This document shows, in pieces, positions 1-4,241 of a stretch of DNA of 6,668 nucleotides. The DNA comes from CAZJQT01 sp964604415 (lineage in GTDB: Bacteria; Patescibacteriota; Saccharimonadia; Saccharimonadales; CAZJQT01): NCBI GenBank assembly GCA_964604415.1, contig CAZRYT010000025.1:1-6668 (forward strand), read 5' to 3'. Both the position numbers and the translations under genes were made by a program. The notes under the pieces were generated by a model. It did no database searches and had not been told where the DNA came from. It saw only the letters and a program-made list of their open reading frames with translations. Positions within the stretch are counted from its first letter, which is position 1. The number at the start of each line of letters is the position of its first letter.

Positions 1-953
1 TCCAATAGCATTAGATGTGTTTGCGTGCCGTCACCAACCAGTTTTAGTTTGTGTGCTATTAGAGCAGCCGCTAGAGCATCGGCGTTTTTGCGAATTTGTT
101 TGATGTAAGCTTTGTAGCCTGGCTGAGCAGCTTCCTTGGCGGCGATGGCAATTGCCGCAGTCGTGGCATTGTGTGGGCCACCCTGCAAGCCCGGTATGAT
201 AGCTGAATCAATCTTAGCGCCCAGCTTTGGATCTTTTTCTAGCCCGCGTTTTGTAACTAGGATCATCGCCCCGCGTGGACCCCGAAACGTTTTGTGAGTA
301 GTACTCATAATGACATCAGCATACGGCACCGGTGACGGATGTTCATTGGCTAATATCAGACCTGTAATATGTGATACATCGGCCACCAGCCAGGCTCCGA
401 CTTCATCGGCGATTTCTCTAAATTTCTTAAAATCTAATTCAAACGGGTAAGCTGTGTTGCCAGCAACAATTACTTTTGGACGGTGTTGTGTTGCCAAACG
501 ACGTACTTCGTCAAAATCAATCCGAGCAGACTCATCAACCCCGTACTGAACCGGATTGAAATACTTGCCCGAAAACGTTACTTTAGGATGTCCATGGGTT
601 AGATGGCCGCCCATAGCTAGCTTTAGTCCCATCAATGTGTCCCCTGGTTCCATCAGCGCAAAATAGATAGCGCTGTTAGCTGGAGAACCCGAATAGGGCT
701 GGACATTCACATAGGGCACGTCGAAAAGCACTTTGATACGGTCTTGGGCCAGTAGTTCAATCTTGTCAATTATCTGATTGCCTTCGTAATAACGATGATT
801 AGCGTAGCCTTCAGAGTATTTGCTGTTCAAAGAACTAGATAGAACCCCGCGGACTTCGTCTGATGAATTGTTTTCAGATGGAATCAAGCCAATCATCTCA
901 ATTTGGCGTTCTTCTTCGGCTTTAACCAAATCAGCAATTTGTTTGTCTGCCAT
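1..953 (-). CDS. glyA: Serine hydroxymethyltransferase (3' end outside window)
   Basis: PLP enzyme that interconverts serine plus tetrahydrofolate and glycine plus methylene-tetrahydrofolate; cytosolic, the main source of one-carbon units. I translated 317 codons from the ATG at 953; the family is about 410-430 residues, so roughly the last quarter lies outside. Visible landmarks are the N-terminal IPSENNSS segment (residues 24-31, the usual SEN motif), NVQPYSGSPAN, GGHLTHGHP, the DVSH segment before the lysine, and STTHKTFRGPRG with the PLP-binding lysine at residue 221, close to Lys229 of E. coli GlyA. The chosen ATG gives a normal N-terminus and is preceded by AAGGGA (958-963 on the complement) with a 4-nt spacer. 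Oddities: the usual GYPGKRYYGG reads GYANHRYYEG, and GGTDNHL reads GDGTQTHL. It is divergent from murA across 90 bp. Family assignment is very secure. Confidence 0.97.
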   Translation of the reverse strand, partial: MADKQIADLVKAEEERQIEMIGLIPSENNSSDEVRGVLSSSLNSKYSEGYANHRYYEGNQIIDKIELLAQDRIKVLFDVPYVNVQPYSGSPANSAIYFALMEPGDTLMGLKLAMGGHLTHGHPKVTFSGKYFNPVQYGVDESARIDFDEVRRLATQHRPKVIVAGNTAYPFELDFKKFREIADEVGAWLVADVSHITGLILANEHPSPVPYADVIMSTTHKTFRGPRGAMILVTKRGLEKDPKLGAKIDSAIIPGLQGGPHNATTAAIAIAAKEAAQPGYKAYIKQIRKNADALAAALIAHKLKLVGDGTQTHLMLL

Positions 954-973
954 AGATTCCCTTTTCTATCCTA

Positions 974-979
974 ATTTTA
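974..979 (-). promoter_or_regulatory. Weak candidate -10 box for glyA
   Basis: On the complement this reads TAAAAT, about 20 nt before the glyA ATG. A start a few bases downstream would give a leader of about 14 nt that still contains the AAGGGA ribosome site. No good -35 is visible 16-18 nt upstream (TTATAT-like sequence only), so the call rests on the -10 and its position. Confidence 0.3.
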
Positions 980-996
980 ACAGTTTTTCTTGGGTT

Positions 997-1019
997 ATAT
1001 AAAGTATTGCAATTTATAT
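997..1019. promoter_or_regulatory. Inverted repeat over the murA -35 box, candidate operator
   Basis: ATATAAA (997-1003) and TTTATAT (1013-1019) are perfect inverted 7-mers separated by 9 nt. The central part contains TTGCAA, itself palindromic and used as the murA -35 box. A dimeric XRE-type protein typically binds a site of about this size, and the downstream gene encodes such a domain, so autoregulation is a natural inference. The arms are pure A/T in an AT-rich intergenic region, so chance symmetry is a real possibility. Confidence 0.35.
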
Positions 1020-1034
1020 CACCAGCAGTATAAT
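1007..1034 (+). promoter_or_regulatory. murA promoter (-35 TTGCAA, 16 nt, -10 TATAAT)
   Basis: TTGCAA at 1007-1012 and a perfect TATAAT at 1029-1034 are separated by 16 nt, a standard sigma-70 layout. The -10 box ends nine bases before the ATG at 1044, so the expected transcription start falls at or within a few bases of the start codon. This argues against the upstream in-frame TTG at 990, which would lie before the promoter. Confidence 0.75.
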
Positions 1035-1043
1035 AATCTGGCA

Positions 1044-2564
1044 ATGTTATCCACCAACGAGAAGATTGGTCAATTAATTTACCAGATACGACAAGATAGA
1101 GGCCTGACGCAGGCTGAGTTTGCTCGCAAACTCAAAACCAGCCAGAGCGCTGTTAATCGTATAGAGCACGGCAAACAAAACCTGAGTCTGGAGACACTTG
1201 GACGTATTAGTGACGTATTACAAAAACCCTTGATAAGCATTGGTGGTAGCGCTGTTAATTTGAAAGTTGAGGGTGGTTATGAGCTACATGGCAGTATTGC
1301 TGTTAAGACTTCAAAGAACGCCGCCGTTTGTTTGTTAATGGCATCGCTTCTCAACAAAGGCACAACGCGTTTTAAGCAAATGCCTAGAATCGAAGAAGTA
1401 AACCGAATTATTGAAGTTCTGGTCAGTATTGGTGTCAAAGTTAAATGGCTAGCTAATAATGATCTAGAACTGAAGCCACCGGAAAAACTAAATCTTGAGC
1501 ACATGGACGCCAGCGCCGCCCGCAAAACGCGTAGCGTGTTGATGTTGCTCGGACCGCTGATGCACTTGTTTGATGAGTTTAAGATCCCTTATGCCGGTGG
1601 TTGCAAACTAGGCACGCGTACCGTGCAGCCGCATTTGTTTGCTTTGGAAGAGTTAGGTGTCGACATTATCGCCACACGTGGCTCATATCATGTAAAAGTT
1701 GATAAACACCCGTCTAAGCAAATAGTACTTTATGAGTCCGGTGACACCACCACCGAGAATATCTTGATGGCAGCAGCCAAATTCGAGCAAGAAATCGTCA
1801 TCAAAATGGCCAGCGCCAATTATATGGTGCAAGATTTGTGCTTTTTCCTAAAAAAACTTGGGGTCAAGATTGAAGGTATTGGTACTTCTACTCTAAAAGT
1901 AACTGGGATAAAGAACATTAAGAAAAACGTTGTTTACGCGCCCAGCGAGGATCCGATCGAGGCCATGACCTTTATCGCCGCCGCCGTTACAACCAATTCA
2001 AAAATTACCGTCAAGCGCAGCCCAATTGAATTCCTAGAATTAGAATTGCTGAAACTCAAAAAAATGGGTCTCAAGCTAGAGGTTAGCGATTATTATAAAG
2101 CCGAAAACAGCCAGACTAATTTGGCAGATATTACCGTGCACAAACACAACGGCGAGCTAGTCGCCCTGGAGGAAAAGATCTATGCCCGGCCTTACCCGGG
2201 GCTCAATATAGACAATTTGCCTTATTTTGTGCCGATCGCGGCCATGGCTAAAGGCCGCACTCTAATACATGATTGGGTCTACGAAGAACGCGCTCTTTAC
2301 TACACCGAGCTTAAGAAGCTCAATGTCAACGTAACATTGGCTGATCCGCACCGAGCATTCGTGGATGGCCCAACAAAGTTCAGTGCCGCTGATATTGTCT
2401 GCCCACCTGCCCTGAGACCAGCCGTGCTGTTACTGATCGGCATGTTAGCTGCACCTGGTGTGTCAATACTTAGAAATGTTTATTCAATCAACCGTGGCTA
2501 TGAAGATCTAGCTGAGCGATTGAATAGTCTTGGCGCTCACATAACAGTTCTCAACGAACTATAA
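1044..2564 (+). CDS. murA: UDP-GlcNAc enolpyruvyltransferase (MurA) with N-terminal XRE helix-turn-helix
   Basis: 506 residues from the ATG at 1044. MurA transfers enolpyruvate from PEP to UDP-GlcNAc, the first committed step of peptidoglycan synthesis in the cytosol. Residues about 6-63 form a Cro/CI-type HTH (LTQAEFARKL then SQSAVNRIEHG as recognition helix). From about residue 70 the two-domain EPSP-synthase/MurA fold follows at normal length. By comparison with E. coli MurA the key residues are kept: Lys of SKN (91), Arg163 in KTRSV, Cys187 in AGGCKLGTR (PEP-binding and fosfomycin-target cysteine), Arg192, Asp390 in NIDN (D305 equivalent) and Arg484 in INRGYED (R397 equivalent). Elsewhere it is divergent: SGAKNA reads KTSKNA, and the PDRIETGT segment reads PSEDPIEAMT. 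An in-frame TTG at 990 would add 18 residues but precedes the promoter. There is no Shine-Dalgarno before the ATG, so translation is probably leaderless. A strong terminator follows the stop. Enzyme identity is secure; a DNA-binding role for the HTH is inferred. Confidence 0.94.
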   Translation: MLSTNEKIGQLIYQIRQDRGLTQAEFARKLKTSQSAVNRIEHGKQNLSLETLGRISDVLQKPLISIGGSAVNLKVEGGYELHGSIAVKTSKNAAVCLLMASLLNKGTTRFKQMPRIEEVNRIIEVLVSIGVKVKWLANNDLELKPPEKLNLEHMDASAARKTRSVLMLLGPLMHLFDEFKIPYAGGCKLGTRTVQPHLFALEELGVDIIATRGSYHVKVDKHPSKQIVLYESGDTTTENILMAAAKFEQEIVIKMASANYMVQDLCFFLKKLGVKIEGIGTSTLKVTGIKNIKKNVVYAPSEDPIEAMTFIAAAVTTNSKITVKRSPIEFLELELLKLKKMGLKLEVSDYYKAENSQTNLADITVHKHNGELVALEEKIYARPYPGLNIDNLPYFVPIAAMAKGRTLIHDWVYEERALYYTELKKLNVNVTLADPHRAFVDGPTKFSAADIVCPPALRPAVLLLIGMLAAPGVSILRNVYSINRGYEDLAERLNSLGAHITVLNEL

Positions 2565-2566
2565 AT

Positions 2567-2595
2567 AAAACTTCCCCGAATTTCGGGGAAGTTTT
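2567..2595. terminator. Bidirectional intrinsic terminator between murA and the YggT-like gene
   Basis: A perfect 12-bp stem (AAAACTTCCCCG with CGGGGAAGTTTT) closes a 5-nt AATTT loop. The GC-rich core is flanked by A's on one side and T's on the other, so it gives a U-tract in both directions. It begins three bases after the murA stop and ends 22 bases before the stop of the convergent gene. Confidence 0.9.
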
Positions 2596-2617
2596 AAGTA
2601 CTTCAGAAATAGTAAAA

Positions 2618-2932
2618 CTATTTCTTTGGTGACCAGCGGTCTACTACGCCCATTGTGACGTTGCCAACAACCATGTAGGCAACCATCGCAAACAGGGTAG
2701 TAAATTCCAGAACGTACTTGCTGCGGACAGCAACCGCCGGGAAAATCCCGCGGAATGGCTGAACCAATACGGCAGTATTGTCGTAAAGCCAGCTGACAAA
2801 ACCATTGCCACTGCCTTCTGCTCCAAAGATGCGGAACACAAAGCGTAGTGCTAGTGCTACCAAAACAACGACCACGAACCACTCAACAGCAGTTCGCGCC
2901 ATCTCTTTGGGCGATTTTAATTGTACATTCAT
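2618..2932 (-). CDS. YggT-like small integral membrane protein
   Basis: 104 residues with two predicted membrane spans (about 15-35 and 72-92). Between them lies the segment FVSWLYDNTAVLVQPFRGIFP (about 45-65, quoted from F45), which resembles the YggT family core in which a short amphipathic stretch ends in P-F-R-x-I-x-P. YggT proteins are small membrane proteins of unclear biochemical role, linked to osmotic tolerance in E. coli and often found near division genes; no such neighbours appear here. An open frame extends to 3010, but I chose the ATG at 2932 because a strong GGAGG sits 10 nt before it and the upstream residues look non-coding. It ends convergently with murA at a shared terminator. 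Family assignment is by pattern and fairly confident; function is unknown. Confidence 0.75.
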   Translation of the reverse strand: MNVQLKSPKEMARTAVEWFVVVVLVALALRFVFRIFGAEGSGNGFVSWLYDNTAVLVQPFRGIFPAVAVRSKYVLEFTTLFAMVAYMVVGNVTMGVVDRWSPKK

Positions 2933-2942
2933 GTGGTTTCTC

Positions 2943-2947
2943 CCTCC
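2943..2947 (-). promoter_or_regulatory. Strong Shine-Dalgarno deciding the start of the YggT-like gene
   Basis: The complement reads GGAGG, within GGAGGGAG, 10 nt before the ATG at 2932. It shows that this organism's anti-SD is of the usual type, which makes the lack of any SD before murA more meaningful. Confidence 0.85.
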
Positions 2948-2965
2948 ACTTATGTTTGTAACTTT

Positions 2966-2994
2966 AGAATAGTACTTGATTGCGTAAAATGCAA
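2966..2994 (-). promoter_or_regulatory. Candidate promoter of the YggT-like gene
   Basis: On the complement, TTGCAT (2994-2989) and TATTCT (2971-2966) are separated by 17 nt. The implied start gives a leader of about 25-30 nt that includes the strong ribosome site. Both boxes are imperfect, so this is a moderate call based mainly on spacing. Confidence 0.4.
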
Positions 2995-3045
2995 ATACAT
3001 GTGTGGACAAGTCTTTACGCTTATGTTTACCTGTTTAATGGACTT

Positions 3046-3076
3046 TTGAATAAAAACAGAGGTCATCTGATATAAT
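3046..3076 (+). promoter_or_regulatory. tRNA operon promoter with extended -10
   Basis: TGATATAAT at 3068-3076 is a perfect -10 with the TGn extension. A TTGAAT at 3046-3051 may be the -35, with a rather long 19-nt spacer that an extended -10 would tolerate. Transcription would start about 20 nt before tRNA-Gly. It is divergent from the YggT-like promoter in the same 170-bp intergenic region. Confidence 0.65.
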
Positions 3077-3102
3077 AGCCATGGTTTTAAGATACGGGCT
3101 AG

Positions 3103-3177
3103 GCGGGATTCGTATATCGGCTAATATATCAGTTTTCCAAACTGAGGAGACCAGTTCGACTCTGGTATCCCGCACCA
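3103..3177 (+). tRNA. tRNA-Gly (anticodon UCC)
   Basis: Complete cloverleaf with encoded CCA. The acceptor GCGGGAT pairs with ATCCCGC (3167-3173), and the D-arm is GTAT/ATAT. The anticodon stem is TCAGT/ACTGA with loop TTTCCAA and anticodon TCC at 3136-3138, and the T-arm is ACCAG/CTGGT with loop TTCGACT. The body resembles bacterial tRNA-Gly(UCC), including the TCGTATA...GGCTA D-arm region. The discriminator at 3174 is A, where bacterial tRNA-Gly normally has U. The CCA ends directly against the next tRNA. Confidence 0.97.
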
Positions 3178-3253
3178 GCCCCGGTAGCTCAGCGGATAGA
3201 GCAGGACGGTTCTAACGTCAAGGTCGGGGGTTCGAATCCCTCCCGGGGTACCA
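3178..3253 (+). tRNA. tRNA-Arg (anticodon UCU)
   Basis: Complete cloverleaf with encoded CCA. The acceptor GCCCCGG pairs with CCGGGGT (3243-3249, the first pair being G-U), the D-arm is GCTC/GAGC, and the anticodon TCT lies at 3211-3213 in loop GTTCTAA. The T-arm is GGGGG/CCCTC with loop TTCGAAT, and the discriminator is A. It decodes AGA. Two features are unusual: a G1-U72 wobble at the end of the acceptor and a G27/A43 mismatch at the top of the anticodon stem, which leaves four good pairs. It follows tRNA-Gly with no spacer. Confidence 0.95.
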
Positions 3254-3265
3254 CGCATAAGCATT

Positions 3266-3562
3266 ATGAAGAATGATAAATATAGTCAAGCCCGTGGTGG
3301 CTGGTCAAGAATTTTAGATATTAGCTGCGCAAATTGCAGACAGCACATTAGTTTTTACCAAAAAGATGGACCTGGTCCATTGAAACGAATGTACCTTGAC
3401 AGAATTATTAAAGCCTTGCCGACGGAGAAAATATTTATTTGTAATAATTGTGGCCATAAACTTGGAACCAAAATGATCTATCAAAAAGAAAACCGCCCTG
3501 CTTATGAACTATTCCCAGGTTCGATCAATAAAAAAATCGTCAAGCAGTCTGCAATAAAATAG
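3266..3562 (+). CDS. Small two-CxxC zinc-ribbon protein, function unknown
   Basis: 98 residues, basic, soluble. Two CxxC pairs (C21/C24 in SCANC and C59/C62 in CNNCG) are 35 residues apart, a typical zinc-ribbon arrangement binding one Zn. Between them lies a striking block, YQKDGPGPLKRMYLDRI (31-47), whose many Gly, Pro and charged residues suggest strong conservation. A second block around 66-85 (LGT..IYQKE.R.AY.LF.GS) follows. I believe proteins of this pattern recur in CPR genomes as hypotheticals, but I cannot check. A nucleic-acid or ribosome-linked role would fit the size and charge but is a guess. The ATG lies 12 nt after the tRNA-Arg CCA with no Shine-Dalgarno, so its mRNA 5' end may be made by tRNA 3' processing. 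Base composition, about 36% GC by partial count, is lower than in murA or the ATPase. Confidence 0.8.
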   Translation: MKNDKYSQARGGWSRILDISCANCRQHISFYQKDGPGPLKRMYLDRIIKALPTEKIFICNNCGHKLGTKMIYQKENRPAYELFPGSINKKIVKQSAIK

Positions 3563-3619
3563 TTCTAACTTCATCTACGATGCTGTAACATAAAATCAAC
3601 TTTAACAATAAGGACAGCA

Positions 3620-4084
3620 ATGACTAGCAATTCAAATTCATGGGTGGAGACATTACCATATGCGACTGATACATCAAGAATTGAGAGATGGTTTCCGCAA
3701 TACTCACTCAGACGATTTGGGGCCAAGGTTTTGCTTTTTTGTGCGATTGCGACTCCATTCGCGACAATTGGATCGGAGCATGTCGTTGACCATGAAAGAA
3801 AAAATGTAGCTAACAGTTTTGCAGAAAGTGCCAAGCCCATTATTAATGACCAAGGAGCACAATTGGGCGTTAAGCTCGATCAAAGATTTGATCGTTTGGC
3901 AAAAACTGTTGATAAAATAAGTGGCGAAGTTGATGGAGCGGTTGCAGACGTAAACCAATTTAAACAAAGTTTTAATGAAATACTGACCTTGCTTGGTTTC
4001 ACAACACCGCAAAACTTATTGCCAAATGCAGATCCTTTGCAACAGGCAGCACCTGGCACGACAACCCCCACTACCAAGCCCTAG
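3620..4084 (+). CDS. Single-span membrane protein with coiled coil and Pro/Thr tail, unknown
   Basis: 154 residues; I do not recognise the family. Residues 1-34 are polar with several Arg, residues about 36-51 form one hydrophobic span (KVLLFCAIATPFATIG), and residues about 82-125 form an amphipathic helix with regular 3-4 hydrophobic spacing (L86, F90, L93, V97, I100, V104, V108, V111), which suggests a coiled coil. The last 25 residues are rich in Pro, Thr, Gln and Ala (PGTTTPTTKP at the end). Positive residues before the span suggest the N-terminus is inside and the coiled coil outside; the span could also be a late signal peptide. The start is supported by AAGGA at 3610-3614, 5 nt before the ATG. 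A TAAAAT at 3591-3596 could be a -10 but lacks a good -35. It lies between tRNA-Arg and tRNA-His in an AT-rich stretch. Confidence 0.7.
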   Translation: MTSNSNSWVETLPYATDTSRIERWFPQYSLRRFGAKVLLFCAIATPFATIGSEHVVDHERKNVANSFAESAKPIINDQGAQLGVKLDQRFDRLAKTVDKISGEVDGAVADVNQFKQSFNEILTLLGFTTPQNLLPNADPLQQAAPGTTTPTTKP

Positions 4085-4085
4085 T

Positions 4086-4125
4086 CCTAAGGTGTTATTT
4101 GTGTTACTCTAACCCTTGTTTTAGG
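4086..4125 (+). other. Imperfect hairpin between the unknown membrane protein and tRNA-His
   Basis: AAGG-t-GTTA (4089-4097) can pair with TAACCCTT (4110-4117) around a 12-nt loop, with one bulged base, and is followed by GTTTT. The outer CCT and AGG could also pair. It might act as a weak terminator or processing site; the T-run is only four bases and the stem is weak. No convincing promoter for tRNA-His is visible between 4085 and 4142. Confidence 0.25.
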
Positions 4126-4142
4126 CAAGTGTTTATCAACGC

Positions 4143-4220
4143 GGTGGCTATAGCTCAGCTGGTTAGAGCGTCGGGTTGTGGTCCCGAAGGTCGTGGGTTC
4201 AAGTCCCATTAGCCACCCCA
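4143..4220 (+). tRNA. tRNA-His (anticodon GUG)
   Basis: Complete cloverleaf with encoded CCA and the histidine hallmark, an extra G at -1 (4143) opposite C73 (4217). The acceptor GTGGCTA pairs with TAGCCAC, the D-arm is GCTC/GAGC, and the anticodon stem TCGGG/CCCGA holds GTG at 4178-4180. The T-arm is GTGGG/CCCAT with loop TTCAAGT. The encoded G-1 and C73 are the canonical bacterial identity elements. It ends 21 nt before the ATG of the metal ATPase. Confidence 0.97.
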
Positions 4221-4241
4221 AATAATCAGAAATAAGGTTTT

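Noticed and set aside
820..1002. Rightward 60-residue open frame inside the glyA start region
   Set aside because: It lies opposite a clearly homologous glyA coding sequence and its promoter region, and it shows no protein-like pattern.
990..1043. TTG at 990 as the start of murA
   Set aside because: It precedes the -35 and -10 boxes at 1007-1034, has no ribosome site, and the extra 18 residues do not belong to the HTH domain.
2933..3010. Upstream extension of the YggT-like protein to 3010
   Set aside because: A strong GGAGG directly precedes the ATG at 2932, and the 26 extra residues cover the candidate promoter.
2982..3020. GCGTAAA (2982-2988) and TTTACGC (3014-3020), an inverted repeat with a 25-nt gap around ACATGT
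   Set aside because: A 7-bp repeat with a long spacer in 170 bp of intergenic DNA is quite likely by chance, and no regulator is linked to it.
3571..4077. Leftward open frames opposite the 154-residue membrane protein
   Set aside because: They overlap each other in different frames, and the rightward frame has the ribosome site and coherent architecture.
3254..4142. Integrative element using tRNA-Arg or tRNA-His as attachment site
   Set aside because: No integrase, transposase or duplicated tRNA 3' end is present; only AT content is suggestive.
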